From the NCBI GenBank assembly GCA_025504975.1, contig JANUWI010000010.1:558001-622000 (forward strand): a DNA stretch of 64,000 nt. Reading direction: 5' to 3'. A program made the translations under genes and the position numbers. This document shows positions 1 to 13,390 of the stretch, piece by piece (the first letter of the stretch is position 1; each line of letters begins with the position of its first letter). The DNA is from Plenodomus lindquistii. Its lineage: Eukaryota; Ascomycota; Dothideomycetes; Pleosporales; Leptosphaeriaceae. The notes below the pieces were generated by a model. That model was not told where the DNA came from. It saw only the letters and a program-made list of their open reading frames with translations, and made no database searches.

Positions 1-155
1 CCACGCCTCTGGCAGTGAAGCATAAAACAGAGTGAATGTGAGCACAATCGCATGACTGGGAGAGAATTTGTTATACAACAACAAACACACTACCATGCTT
101 CCACCTCGTCACATGCCCTAACTCGACAAATCCTCATATCGAACCCCCCAGCGTT

Positions 156-693
156 CTACACCCCATACCTAAACTCCCGCACTTTCTTCTGATAATAAAA
201 CGTCGCCAACGCCCCCGTAACCCCCAACGCAATCGGCACCGGCGCCCTCCCCCCCGTCTTCACAATCCGCGGCACCGCCGAACCAAGCAGAAGCACACTG
301 TTACCCAGCGCAAGCTCAGTTCCGTAGTCACGGTTGTTTTTGATAAGGTATCCTGTGGGGGAGGGGGGTGATTCGTAAGCTTTTTACTATGTGACAGTAT
401 AAAGCCGATGAAATGCATGCATGCGCCTGCGGAAGCCAAGGAAAACCTCGCTGCTTCCGCGGCCATTGGCAAAATGGCAGATAAGGGAAAACGTACCAGC
501 GAATCCATAACTGATACCCAGGCCGAGTCCAGCGACGAGACTGGGCGTGGAGCGTGTCCGTAGATATCCCGCTGTTCCGCCTACGCTGACTGTGTGCAGT
601 GTGATCAGTATTCTGCATGCAGGAGGTATGGCATGGGTGGGGGGTGGAGCGCTTACGTAGACCAGCAAGTGTGAAGGAGGGGTGCTCAGCCAT
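156..693 (-). CDS. TMEM14 family small membrane protein (UPF0136)
   Basis: Three exons on the minus strand (693-657, 589-497, 352-156) join to a 108-residue protein, the usual TMEM14 length. The start MAEHPSFTLAGL, the GGTAGYLRTRS and PSLVAGLGLG stretches, and the end with YYQKKVREFRYG fit the fungal TMEM14 pattern of short glycine-rich membrane helices. Family members sit in mitochondrial or other internal membranes; animal TMEM14C is tied to porphyrin import, but the fungal role is not established. Both introns are GT-AG. The last exon is G-rich on the sense strand. The family call is firm; the function is inferred only. Confidence 0.88.
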
Positions 694-3142
694 GGCTTTT
701 GATGGATGGGTTGGTTGGTGCTATGGAGGGACGTAGTGTTGATGGCGCTGAGGCTCTGCGGTTAAATGCACGTGGTGTTTGGTGGTGCGATGCGGAGACG
801 GCCGGGACCGTGCCCTTTGGTTATTGCATCACCATCTTCCATGTGGAAGCTGGTCTTTCGTAGTCGCCCTTTTGGAACTTCGAACCTCAATTTGCGCAGT
901 GCCTTGTAAGAAGGCCAAGACAATGATGGTTGTGTTTGCTTCACATATACCATAGTTCCGTCCGTATTGCTAATGCATCGGGCTTTCAGGCCGTACATGG
1001 ACATGCTCTGTACAATAGGTCCTTATCGGAAGTCCGCAGGCGTACTTACTCAAGGGTAAGTCCATAATGTGTAGGGTTTGAATTGTCTCCACATGCTTGC
1101 TATGTGCAAATTAGGCAGGTAGCCAGGTGTAGAGTACAGGATACGGCCTCATCCTTCAGACATGTGTCCCGCCGTGTAAATTGCCAAGATATCGACCTGC
1201 ATCAACTCACAGTGGATGCCGTCACGAACTTCGACCCTTGACCCACACTCCCAAGGAAAAGGCATGCCTACCCCTCACACACCCCACTCCCCAGACTGCA
1301 GTATGGCATCATGGTCTGGCATCATATCTCTCCCCAATCCTCCCAACCAAACCAATCGCACCGACTCCTCCGCCTCGCCTCGCGAACTACTCCACATTCG
1401 AGATCAACGGCCTCTATTCTCAGCCGCCAAGCCCGATATCCACTGCTTCTTCTGCCAAACTTCTAGGAACCTTTCGGCAGACAATGCCGTGCTGCCCATC
1501 GGGTACAGAGTTTCGACTCATCGGATTACATGCTGGTTAGAGTTTGACAAAACGCCTGCTCCATCTCGCCGCAATGGAAAGTGGCTATTCGTCAGTGTCC
1601 ATATCTTGTATGCACGACACACAGCCACGCTCGAACCGTACGATTTAACGTTCCAAATCGGGCCGTAACCCAGACGAGGAAACCATTGGGTATTGCGCTG
1701 GACCCTGAGACGTTTGGCGTGGGCTTCGCTTACGAAGAAGAGCCGAAGTGCAAGCGTTAAAGAAGTGGAAACATGAGCTGATAGGCGCGAGTGGAGTACC
1801 GGCGGGACGAGAATTCTTGCCTGTGGGATGGCTTGCCGTGGGATGGGGGAGCGAGATCGTTTACCAACAGAGTGTCTTGATGCAAGGTGAGATTGCGTGA
1901 GATGCGAGCAGGGACACAAACACGGGCAGATGCGGCGTATATTGTAAGCTAGACGTTGTCCGACATTCGCAGAGCCTATCACTTCTGTCGCTCGACTTAC
2001 CCCGTGTTCAAAAGACCGTGACCGTGAAGCAGAATTGTAGTAAGATGAAGTGTCGAGATGCTGTCTGACTCGATATCAGAATACCGCGACATGCATCTCC
2101 GCACGGCAAAACACCGGTGCGCTTCTGGTACTGCGTAAGACAGGGCATGCCGCTGCAGATCATTTTGTTTGACATGATAGCCATGCCTGTATTGAACTTG
2201 GCAGTTGCTCCGAAGGCTTGAAAAATCAAGGTTCTTCGAAAATGCTTGGTCTGCAGATCTAAGGGAAGTGCCAAGACCAGCTGAGTAGTGTACCGGTGAC
2301 CGTAGTTAGAGCTAGCAGTAGCTGCTTGAAACCCACGAGACTTCAAATTCTTGAAATAGCAATTCTGTGGGCGCAGATTTGGGTTGAAAGAGAGAGCTTC
2401 GACCTCAATAATCGACGGATGAACCCGTTCTTGCCCGGAGTCTTCGAAACGGAGCGGACAGAGTGACTTGTCATGGCGGTGTTTCGCGAATACATGTGAT
2501 GAAAAACAGGAGTTTCTGCGCGGGAACCGCTCAAGGCCCACGTTATTCTTGGGGGACGCGCATAAACGAGGAAAGTCGCAAAAGGTAACACCTGCTGGGT
2601 GAATGGCCGCGGTGTAGCATGGTGGACGTCTGACCACCTCTTCATAGAGCGCCCCACATCTCCCGGAGACCCTTGGATCGCATTGTCAAGGGGAGAAGCG
2701 CGGGGTACTGGAGCATAGAGAAGGCGACAGTGTACCTCATTGAGACGGACGGATCAAAGCGGACACAAGGTTCGACGGCGCCCACTATATGAACACTAGC
2801 CCTTAGCGCGTTGTGCATGCAACGTTAAACTCGGTGGCTGCTGCGCCAGCAAGTCAGATTGCTTGACAGCGGCTTCAGTGATGAGCCCGGCTTAGCAGGC
2901 AGGTAAAGTTTAGAAGTACAGATCTGCTCGTCTAAGTGTAGCGCTATCACGCTACAGCAGCTTCACTCTCAGACGATGGTCTGGTGAACAGCAAGGACCC
3001 GCGGGGGTTACTTCATTGAGTAGCCTCAAAAGGCTGTGAATCAAAGACTATCGTAGTCGCAGTGTGATCTCGACGCCGTACTCCATAGTGACAAAAATAT
3101 TTTGACGCGAGTAAATTGCCATAGAACAAAGGGCTCCAGGGC
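694..3142. other. Intergenic stretch, no supported gene
   Basis: About 2.4 kb between the TMEM14 gene and PRPP synthetase. It contains overlapping open frames on both strands of up to 209 residues (minus, ending at 2008), but none has family motifs, a secretion signal or a plausible splice structure. No transposon ends, tRNA or long tandem repeat were seen. The part nearest 3143 should hold the 3-prime untranslated region of the PRPP synthetase gene, and the part after 694 the TMEM14 promoter. Confidence 0.5.
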
Positions 3143-4650
3143 TTAGTCAAGAGGCGCATGCTTGAACAAGAAGGACACGCTTTCGCCATTGTGCGTTCGC
3201 CTGCATGCCTCAGCAAGCTATGTAGTCGTCAGCTCAGGCATTACACGCGAGATCAACGTATCACTTACAGTTGGACTGATGTCGATCGTCTCGATGCGAT
3301 CACAGAGCTCCTTCTTATCCTCGTGAGGTACTGTGTTAGTAACAACAATCTTCTTGAGCTTGCTCCCATTCAGTGCTTCGATCGCGTTGCCACTCAAGAT
3401 ACCGTGCGTAACGATAGCAAGTGCGTCCTTTGCACCCTCTGCAATCAAGACATCTGCCGCCTTTACAAGCGTACCGCAAGTATCAGCCATATCGTCAACC
3501 AGAATAGCCGTCTTGCCTTTGACGTCTCCGACCAACACCATCCTGGAAACCTCATTGGGTCGGGTTCGCTCCTTGTGAATCAGAGCGAAACCCAGATTTA
3601 GCCCATCAGCAATTGAAGTCGCCCTACCTCATTGTTAGCTCCGACATACAATCGATATTGTTGTTGCGGGATGTAACAGTGAAACCGGCTATTGAAAGTA
3701 CTGCCGTGCAGCTACCCTGCTCAAGGTGAGGCGCTATTGAGACGAATTCCACTGGAGAGGTTCACCCGTGCCAGTAGATCCGTAAGCATTCCATCATCTT
3801 GAGAGTCTCTCACCTTTTGGCACCACCAGCGTCAGGACTGACAATAACGCAATCTTTAACGTCCAAGTTCTCGCGGATCCATCTTAGCGTACTGGGTTCT
3901 GCGTAGAGGTTGTCTACTGGAACGTTGAAGAAACCTTGAATTTGGCTGGCGTGAAGGTCCATAGTAATGACATGATTACATCCGGCTGTCTGCAGCATGT
4001 TGGCCATGAGCTTGGCGGTGATTGGCGCTCGCGACTTGTCTTTCTTGTCTTGACGCGCATAAGGGAAGTTTGGAATGACAGCGGTGATTCGCCGCGCAGA
4101 CGCTGTCTTGCATGCGTTGATCATGATCAGCAGCTCCATGAGCGCATCATTGATATCGCCGGGGGGCGTAGATTGCAGGATGAAAACTATTACCTGGTAA
4201 GCTAGATGTCACAGAGTGTAGATTGACACTCTGCTGAGTTAATGCCGCATACCATCCTCATCTCGGACGGACTCGCCAATAGTCACTGAAGTCTCTTGGT
4301 TTGAGTACTGAAGAACCAAGATTTTGGTCAGTTCGATGCCAAGTCTAGAACAACGTCAGCGAATCAGCGGCTGTGAGATTTGACGTGATTTGGATTCTGT
4401 TTCAAAGACTCCATCGCTGCTGCTCTGCAAGCAAGGCGCGCTCATAGTCCTGCGGGGTCGAAGCGAAATGAACAGGGTCGTCTGCCGACGAAATACAACG
4501 GTAGTTGGAGACTTCAAAGGTCTTGCGTGGGATGTGCGAGCCCAAGCCTCAAAAGGAATTTTGCAGAACCCGAACGTACCTATCAGCCACGAGACGGGCA
4601 AGCTCAGGGTAACTGTTGCCGGTCAACAACTTGATACTGTTGGTAGACAT
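3143..4650 (-). CDS. PRS: Ribose-phosphate pyrophosphokinase (PRPP synthetase)
   Basis: It makes 5-phosphoribosyl 1-pyrophosphate from ribose 5-phosphate and ATP in the cytosol, feeding purine, pyrimidine, NAD, histidine and tryptophan synthesis. Five exons (4650-4580, 4344-4253, 4186-3814, 3623-3269, 3217-3143) give 321 residues, the normal length. Visible signatures are the catalytic loop YARQDKKDKSRAP (about 97-109), the PRPP synthetase signature DLHASQIQGFF (from 131) and the PRPP-binding loop VDDMADTCGT (221-230). The start MSTNSIKLLTGNSYPELA is typical for the family. Fungi carry several paralogous subunits; this one resembles the short catalytic type without the long insertion of yeast Prs1/Prs5. 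All joins are in frame and GT-AG. Confidence 0.95.
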
Positions 4651-6032
4651 GACGATGAGGGTGAGAAAGGGACCGCAATCGCATGCGAGAAGCCAGTCAT
4701 GTTGTTGCTGAGGGTCTCAACTTTTTCGCGCAAAGGGCGGGCACGGGCCATGCGGAGAAAGTTGGCGCCGACATCAAGAGCATTCACTGGGGCCGCAGCA
4801 GCTGCGATAGCCCTACACTCTCACCGTCGAGCATCTCTTGTGCCGTTCAAATTACGTAGACATGATGTCAATTCGTCACACGTGAATTCCGCTTGCGTAT
4901 GGATCCCAACGTGAAGATGATGGTTTAGCTGTCTCCTACGATATGCTGGTCTTTCAGGCTTTCGGGCAGGGCAGCCTCTGGTCTGAAACTCAGCCATGGC
5001 CTGGAACTGTATAGGACGTGTGGGGACTTCACGATCAATTGACAACCCTAGGATGTGGGTGTCAGACAGAGTATTGACTTCCATACTCTCTGCGAATCAG
5101 CATTCTCTCGAGTAGGTGCTGGAGGCGAAAATTCAACGAAAGACGTTCCAGCTGCATACATGCACGCGCTGGTGGGATTCCAGGTGTGCTGTGGAATTCG
5201 GGACTACATGCAATGCATTGACCAGCTGTGATATTGAGTATCTGTCACACTATGGTTGAAACATACTATGACATCTTGGTACGTCAAGCATCACTAACCC
5301 TTGCACCTTAACAAGGTGAGATTTGCTCCAGATATGGTCGCATACGCCCTCCTCTTTCGCAGTGTGTCATATAAAACATCATGTGACTGTTCATAGGGCT
5401 TATCCCGTATCACCATCTCTAGTGTTGGCGCAATTGGAGGGGCCTGCCAAGAGTGGGTGACATTGCTGGGATGGCCTCGCTTGGTCTGACGGTAAGCCAC
5501 AACGATGTTTGGGACGCGACTCGGCTCGGCGACCCCAGAGCGCCACATTTGCACGTTTGGGAGCAGGCTAGAACACTCGGCTTTAAAATGTCATCCATCG
5601 ATTCATGGACTCCTGTTCGTCGTCTCCATATATACATAATCTGCTACAAGGACCCTCTATCCGACCACTGAAGACTTGCCCCGTGAAACAATCTCCAGTA
5701 GAACGTACAAGCATCAACACCGCCATGAAAAGAGAAATCTGTGATGTGGAAGGAAGCGAAGTGCTAAAACGACATGCAAATGTCTGGGTATCGGAACGAA
5801 GAAGGAGAATGCTCTTGCGTGAATCTTTCCTTTGTACATGTAAAGCAAAGACTCGTTTCACACCAGGCGAAAGGAATGATTTTGGTATGACAAGGGCGAG
5901 AAAGGAACCGGCCGTGATAGTTTGGTGTAATGAATGGAGTCATTGAAGAAGAGTGAGTGGTGCGATTAGGGTGCCGCATAGGGCAAGTGGCGTTATCATG
6001 ATGGCTGGCGAAAGCATTTTCGAGTGCGAGCT
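4651..6032. other. Intergenic stretch between two minus-strand genes
   Basis: About 1.4 kb. The side next to 4650 is expected to be the promoter and 5-prime leader of PRPP synthetase; the side next to 6032 the 3-prime untranslated region of the Uds1-domain gene. Open frames here are under 115 residues and show no family resemblance. No repeat or RNA gene was recognised. Confidence 0.5.
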
Positions 6033-7925
6033 TCAGCAAGGCTGTTCGCACATCTGGCCAATGGCCTTCTCAATATCGGAGAAAAGGCTAAGAACGTGGC
6101 CGTCGGCGTAGATTTTGATGGATTCTGTTTCCCTACGTTCGACACGCGCCGGGCTGTCGATCTTGACGGGACTGCGCGGCGGTGTAACCTCTGCGATGTC
6201 ATTGCATGCGCTAGGGTTGAGCACGATAGCGGCAGCGACATGCTCGAGCAGCTTTTGTCGAAGGCGCAGGCGTCGGTTCTCAGCGTGCTCTAATTTCAGG
6301 ATGAACTCGTCGATAGAGACATCGAGCTCTGCCAGAGCCTCTTCCTGTTTGAGTAGCGACTCGCGAGAGAAGATGACTGTCTCTCCACGTTTAAGATAGG
6401 AAATCATGCGTCCGTGCAGCTTTTGTCTGCCAGCACGAAGGGATTTGTAGGTTTTGCGAAGGTAATCGCAGCGCTCGTCAAGAGCCCGGAGTTCCTATAC
6501 TGGGGTTAGTAACAGGAAGGTCTTATTAATGCGAAGGACTCACCCTTGATAATGAAGCAACGTCACGCTTGTTGAGCACCTCGAAGTTGCCGGCCTGATC
6601 ATACGCTTGTTTGTGGAGGAGCTTTTGGTCGGCGTCGCTCATGCGTCTGGATGCCTCGAGCACGCGCATACCGTTGGGCAGCTTCCATGCATCTGTTGTT
6701 GCTGATGACTCAGAGTTGTTTGCCTCTGACACTGCCCGACTGCGCTCTTTTTTACTATTCCTCCGCTTGGGCCGGCCACGCTCCATTATAGACGATTCGG
6801 ACATGTTTCGGTTGTGAGTCGAAGACTGTGCAGCCATTGGATCACGTCGCTCGACCCGTGGCGAGCCCCGATTCGAGGCTGGCGAGGAAGCGTAGAAGGG
6901 ATTTGAATAGGCAGATGGAGGCGTGGGCAAAGGAACGATGCCGTTGGGTGACCGTCTGAGATCTATAGCACTTGGAGGAGTGTTTCCGCCAGGTGTCGTG
7001 GAGGCTGAAGTTGTGAGCTGAGATCTGCTTGACTTTGGCGCCAGGACCAGCGGCGTTGGGGAAGGTTTCCGTTCCATATTAGGAGACTTCGGGGGAACGG
7101 CTGGTGGCTTATCGTCATCAGCGTTTGTCTTGGTCTCAACCTTGAGCGCGGGTCTTGGAGCTGTTCTAGGACTAAGTATTGGTGATAACGGCCTGCCTGG
7201 AGCAGTGTACACATCTGATGACAGAAAAAGGTTGGCGTCTTGGGGCTGCACGGGAGCTGGTCCAGTAACGCACGCAGTCATAGCATCACCGAATGGACCG
7301 GCTCTCCAATTAGTTCCTGGGGCGCTGCATGACCTCTCGTGACCGAAGGCTTCGTATGAGTGCTTGCGAAGAGGAGGTCTTCCAGGGATTGTGGCTAATG
7401 GGTGTGAGTGTGAGAACAAAGGCTGGGTAAGCAGACAGGAAACTCACGAGAATCGATAGCCATTTCCTGAACAGTGGTCATAGTGTTGCCAAGTTCGGGT
7501 ACGCTGATCTTTCTTCTCCGTGATAAAGATCCAGTGCGTTGCCAGAAGGGTACACTTTCCGGCAATGCAGCAGTATCACTGAGGGAAGTAGAAGAACGTC
7601 CAACAGACAAGGCAGCCAGTTTGTCGGACGTGTGGGTCGGCTTGGCGAATCCTACTGGGCTTTTGGATGAGGGCCACAGTTGATACCGAGAAGCGGTACC
7701 TTGGGTGAGGGTGGCTAGCGAGGGACTTTTTGCGAGTGGAGCACCGAGTACGTTCTGATAACTAGCAAACTGTAGGTCTTGCAGTGAGCATGAATTGTAG
7801 GGTGTTTGGTAGTTCATCTGATTGATAGCGATTCGGCTTACACTTTGTCTCGAGGATGTTTCTTGGGTTATATAAACGGAGGACTTGTCGGCATCGGGCC
7901 GTATGCAGCTTGCAATGTGTGCCAT
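6033..7925 (-). CDS. Up-regulated during septation (Uds1) domain protein
   Basis: Three exons (7925-7448, 7394-6544, 6494-6033) encode 596 residues. Residues 1 to about 390 are Ser/Pro-rich and look disordered, with a basic patch GRPKRRNSKKERSR. Near residue 405 the Uds1 domain begins: MSDADQKLLHKQAYDQAGNFEVLNKRDVAS (quoted here in parts: helix, then a coiled coil through SYLKRGETVIFSRESLL and ELDVSIDEFILKLEHAE). The family is named for a fission-yeast gene induced during septation, so a role in cell division or polarity is plausible but not shown by the sequence. The second intron falls inside the conserved domain with exact reading-frame recovery. An upstream 5-prime exon cannot be excluded; an internal Met (MNYQTPY) could also start translation. 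Confidence 0.82.
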
Positions 7926-8540
7926 GGCAAATGTTTGAGGTACCCGTGGGTCACTGTCTGGAGTGCAAGGTTAGTGAGACTCGGGAGGCGAGCATGTCAA
8001 ACATGAAGGCGTTCCCTGCATGTATCTATGTGGACAGGCACTGCAGCGGTTTAAGTGTGGCTGGCCGCACACCATACTATTGATACCTGCGGCAGCGAGG
8101 AGCCCCCCTGCTATGGGCGAGTAACCGTACCAGCGATGCGTCTAGGCTGTCGGAGGCAGTTCCCAACAAGGACTAGATGGGCGTTGGGGTGAAACGCGGG
8201 CCTAACCTCCCATGTCTGGCGATTCGTGGGGAACCCTATATCGTCACGCAGCTAATAGCTGGGATGATCTGCACATCGTGCAGCACGGCACCGCCCATGA
8301 TGACAACCGCTGCACGTGGTTCACTCGGACGGAGCCTCTGAGAGTCGAGCTTCGCAGTGGCAGATCTGCAGCCTCGCGAGCGCTGCAAAGTGCTGCACGC
8401 AACTAGCGCATCCTTTCGAGCACCTGACGTCGCAGAGGCATTCATCCATCCGTCTTGGACCGGTCTGGTACGAGTCCATCAATGACGGAGTGCCTGCACC
8501 GAAACAGGCAACATCGCCGGCCTCATCTCTGCTGAATGCA

Positions 8541-8560
8541 GCTGAAGCTGAAGCTGAAGC
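8541..8560. repeat. GCTGAA hexamer tandem repeat
   Basis: About three to four consecutive GCTGAA units followed by GCTGCTGCC. It is a short simple repeat in the gene-poor stretch, with no gene attached. Confidence 0.7.
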
Positions 8561-8739
8561 TGCTGCCGCTCGCCGGACGGTTGATCGCGTACCACTGAAA
8601 ACAGAACCAGAAGCAGATCGTTTCTCGTCGCCGTGTGGTGCCGGTGACTGTGCATACGAAGATTTGGTGTTGACAATTAGTATGCGCACCGTCCGCAGTA
8701 CAGTGGGTGCGTTTGCCGGTCCCGGCGAGAGAGAGGAGA

Positions 8740-8758
8740 GGGGAGGGGAGGGGAGGGG
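8740..8758 (+). repeat. (GGGGA)n tract, potential G-quadruplex
   Basis: Four uninterrupted runs of four G separated by single A residues, preceded by a GA-rich run from about 8727. This meets the strict definition of an intramolecular G-quadruplex motif with one-base loops, on the plus strand. Confidence 0.8.
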
Positions 8759-11700
8759 AGGCAGCCTCAGGAACGAGGCAGCGAAGCGAACGTTGGAGCG
8801 TGACAGGGGTTTTCATTGGCTCAGCGGATGCGGCACCTCGTGGCAACCCTGGCCGCTGAAAACAGGGCCGTGAACACCATGACAAGCAGCCAACGCCCGC
8901 GTGAACTTTCCAGACGGAGACGCTGTACTACTGTGTATGTACAAACCATGCCCTACCACTGGCCGCAGTGCGTCCGCCAGCAGGCGTACGGCAGACATAT
9001 CACCTCTACACACAGCACATCTCGTTCACCAAAGACCCCTAATCCCTGGCGCCTCTGGGGTGAACACTGCCCTGTGTGGATCAACACTCGTACCAATTCA
9101 ACATGCCGACGATGCTACTGTGCATCTAGGCAAGTATACCGTCACGGCTGCTCACTTTACACACGGCCTGCCAGGTCAACAATTGGGACGTCCAATTTCA
9201 GGGCACACGACATATAGGTGGGTCGCACCCCTATAGCCATGGTCTGCAATCTATAAACCGTTGCCAGGTCCACGCGAGACCTGCATTGGTGGAGCACGCC
9301 GTTTGAGGACGTCTTCTATCTTGACTTGGCTCTGGCTGAAATCATAGTGAGTAGATTGTGTGGGAATGAGCCGGGCAGCAGTCTCAATCCATTCCCGACG
9401 CTGATTATTAGCATCACGCGGCCTTTACCATGTGTGCACACAGTAGCAGATTACAGAAACCCCTGTACATCGTATCCTGCACACAAAGTTTACACCCAAG
9501 CGAAAAGTTTCTCCACTTGGCCCTTGTTACGTACCAACACGACATCGTGGGGAGGCCTCTACTGGATTACTATCGAATACTGTAAGCACGCAGTAGTTGT
9601 CTACCACCTGCAACAGCGTTCCCCGCAGATTGGCCAACTACGTTGCCACTGTCCGGATCATACATGGTATTTGAGATCGAGGCCGCTCTGCGAGAGACCT
9701 GACGCGTTTCAGGCTCGTGTTCTGCTTAGGGGAACCACGATAACAACGACCATAAGCAACAACCATCTGTACGCATTGCAACAAAATATCATGAGCGTAG
9801 CATTGCACACGCTGCGAACACTGTCGTCACATGAGGTGGAGGCTCATCAACGAGCGCCATCGTTAACCACCTAAGCCCAAGCGGATGCACGCTTGCGGAC
9901 GTCTAGTCCGGTACCTTGGGATCTCGACCTGAGTTCACGCCAGGTCATGGAGCGAAGATCAATTGATAGCAGGGAACCTTTGCGCAAGTTGCCACCAGTG
10001 TTCGCGCAGAGTCAGGATCATTCGATTTGCACCACATGAGGCTACCGTATTGTCGTTCGCTCTGCATGGTCCATTGCCTCGTGCATCAACTCGGCAAGAT
10101 TAAAGTTTCGCTTGGGCCAATCTTTCCGGATGCAGAGGCACTGGCTTGAGTCCCTACCACTTTGAGTGGAAACTGCATCAATTATCATAGTGGATGCACG
10201 CCATGCAGTGACTGACACGCGATCAAACTCAGCAAGTCTTACTTTTTCGCCCCGGGAGAACGGGTATACGAGAATCCAATATTTCCGCAAACGGCCACTT
10301 GAAGTGACAAAATACTCGAATCACGCATAAATCGATCTCATCACATTCGATTTCGTCATCGCCAATCTCAACTCTGGAATGTTTCGCGACTGTCTAAAAT
10401 AGAGGTGTACATATTGACGGTACGGCTTCTCGGCACGCTATTCTGATCATCAGGGAAATTTTGAGTCTCTCCCAAATGTCGATCTTACGGTACCTGTGTG
10501 AGAAACTGGTACGCCAAACTAGTCAAGCAAGAATCCTAGTCTTACAGAGTTGTGTAGAGAATCGTTGCTGCTTTCACTACGGTGAGGCCCAACCATTGTC
10601 AGAACACACGGCTACGAGCCCCCCGGCGTCTCTGCATTCTAAAGAACGTGCATGTGGTCGCTGCAATATTTGCACGACTCGACGAGCGAACTGAAGAGCT
10701 ACTTTTCACATGCAAAGCCGACACCATCGCTTGTTGTACAATTTTACGATTCATGTCTCCACAACCCAAATATACCCTTTCCTGGCCGTTCATTCTTCAA
10801 GTATGTTCTTTGCTGCAATAATCGCATGATCTCGTTTCACCAGCCAGAATCTTCGATCATTACTTGAAAAAACCAGAGTACGGTGCTCTATCCTGGCGGC
10901 AAGTGCGCAACAGTTATACACTGGTGCCTGGGCCGTCAGGGATGACCTTGACTGTTCCCGTAGAGCGTACGGAACAAGTGGTCAAGGCCCGTCGCCGGCC
11001 CGAATGCCGCCAATCATCATTATCAGACTTGAGATCGAGGCCAAGTGCCTTCCGGATAGTGCATTTGATATTGAGTATCTGTAATGGCATTCTGTATCTC
11101 GCGTAGCTTTCAGTGTCACAGGTGTGTTGCATGTCCCTAATCCGAGCCGAACAAGATTGGACTGACATTGAGAAACAATTTGCAGTATTCGAAAGGCAGG
11201 AGAACAGCAGATGCCTATCGCCATTCACGAAGCCTCGCATGTGATGTTACAAGGCCGATTCATGTCCAGTTCGGTTACTAATTGTTGGCTCCAGACGAGA
11301 GGCCTTTTCCAGACTCATTGCAAGAAGTGGTATATCTGTTCGTGGTGCGTCCCTTTGGGCTGCATGAAGACGTGCCGTTAGTGTACAGACATCTCGACAG
11401 TCTTCGCACTCTGCCCTCAGCGTCCAAAACTACCGAGTGCCATCTGCCGAATAATTCGATACCAGATGAGTCGCGACATGGCCTTACGGGATAATCCAAG
11501 GCCCTCGAACAAGACGCCTCCATGTGTGCCATGTGTCTGCTTCAAACCCGCTTCCAGACCCAAGCTCATGGTCGCCCTACTCACGATGAATACATTTCTC
11601 CGGAGTCCAGTGACTCTTAGATATGAAGACCGGGCATGACTCCGACGGGAGTTTCGGTTCGGAGATGAACCTCTCGCTTACTCTACCGTTGTGTTTCGCG

Positions 11701-13368
11701 TCTCGGCCGGTATCTATCAATGAGATAAGTTCTTGCTCTCAGATGCAGCGAAGCCACAGCTCGATCTTCAGACATTCCCGTCTAAATACATTCCCAGTCA
11801 TATGTGGATATCCTATCTCCGCGGCCATCAGGTCAATCATTCGCGCCTGAAGCCTCGTATCAACACGCCATTCCCACATCAGAGTTTCGGTTTCGTTTCC
11901 CTGGTGGGAACGGCTCACATTAACCCTAAACCCTGCAGCGCGATTACCTACTTGGATCGACATCCCCGCAAAGAGACGGCTACGACCATCCGCAACCTGA
12001 TGCGACGATTCAATTCACGATAGCAATCGTAAAGGGTATAGACGCATTTCATTACAAACTGGTATGAGTTTGACGAGTTGCAGCTCCAAATCTTGGAGAG
12101 GATGAGATGAAGATTTGTTAAATTTTGATATGCATTTAATCCGACGCGACTTTACCTTGTTCCCTCGAACCGGAGCTGCTCCGCATCAATTGCCAGGCAT
12201 TCTTGAACTTACCATCTTTTGAGATCTTGTATGTACAAGGCTAACCATGATTGAGACCCAGTCGCAAACTTTATGCAGGGTCAGATCGAGCACGTCCACG
12301 CGCTGACTACCGAGAGATGGTATGTTACACAGCAATAAACTCTCCATGGAAGGAAGTCGGCATGGAACCGCCATCTCGGTCTTTATAAGCTCGGCGAAAC
12401 GATGGCACAGTAGGATATAAGTACGCTTAGCGCCTCTCAGAGCTAGAGTAGACTAACATTACTCAGATCTTGCTTTGGTATTCAGCAACTAGATCAAACC
12501 TACGACGCAATGACAGACGCAGGGCAAAAATTAAGACATCTGCAAATGCGCCAACACCACGAGACCCTCAAACTCAAAACCTCGCCCGAAGTTCATCCTC
12601 CATTAAGCCCATCTAAATGTAACAGGCAGATTACACAACCCTACAGTGTCTACGCACAGCGGCTCGTATCCTTGGAACGCTCGGTTATACCACCACGGTG
12701 ATACTCTCTCAAAGCTTTGGTTGAGTAATAGTCTTTCTGCCTTGAGAAGGGGTAGACACAGCAGGTCGCATCGTTACCTTCAAACTGTACTGATCTTCAG
12801 CTGCTATTCCATTATCACGGTTTAGACGCGAGCCTCCACCCCGTACCTACCTATTAGCGCAGAACAACTAGAACACCGGCCCACGCAGTCCAGAAGCAGC
12901 ATCCACAGCCACATTCGCAACATCGGCCGATCAAAAACTAATAAACTCAAAAGTAAATCACATCTCAACGCGCGCCCACGCCGTCGAAGACCCTCGAACA
13001 CTAGTCCCCCATAGCTGCCGCAACTAACACCACGCCCGCCGTTTCTGCCTCTGGCAACACCCACTACTTCCCCCGCCACAACACCAAACACCCTATAGTA
13101 ACGGCTAAATATAGGGTTGGTTTGAGGGAGCTCGTGTTCTAGCCCTGCGACGCCACTGGACAGCGGTTCAGGGTCTAATTGCAAATGCGAGTGTTGAGTC
13201 AGGGTGGATTTGCGTCGAGGTGTGGTGTGGTGTCAAACGCTATTCAAGTGTTACCGGTAGTGTGGGGGGGTTACAAAACGCTGGACCCAGTTCCAGGTTA
13301 AAAATGCGCTTGAGCTCACATTGTTTGCCGAATTTGCGGGGGATGTGCTACTCCACTGAGGGCATTCT

Positions 13369-13390
13369 GCATGCATGCATGCATGCATGC
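13369..13390. repeat. (GCAT)n microsatellite
   Basis: About five consecutive GCAT units ending in a GCGCG-like sequence. The unit is self-complementary, so the tract is also palindromic. It lies about 0.6 kb downstream of the stop of the mitochondrial Phe-tRNA synthetase gene (minus strand). Confidence 0.85.

Noticed and set aside
876..900. Possible tRNA B-box (GGTTCGAA on the minus strand)
   Set aside because: No T-stem pairing or A-box at the right distance, so no tRNA was called. Similar checks near 1630 and 2770 also failed.
2008..2637. 209-residue open frame on the minus strand
   Set aside because: Longest frame in its intergenic stretch, but no motif, biased composition or splice structure supports it.
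8316..8873. 185-residue open frame on the plus strand
   Set aside because: Its length comes from GC-rich simple sequence, including the GGGGA tract; there is no family resemblance.
9326..9874. 182-residue open frame on the plus strand
   Set aside because: No domain, signal peptide or conserved pattern; probably chance.
11919..11936. Telomere-like CCCTAAACCCT motif
   Set aside because: Only two imperfect units; too short to call an interstitial telomere.
12822..13184. 120-residue open frame on the minus strand
   Set aside because: Low-complexity Gly/Arg/Leu composition without any recognisable pattern.
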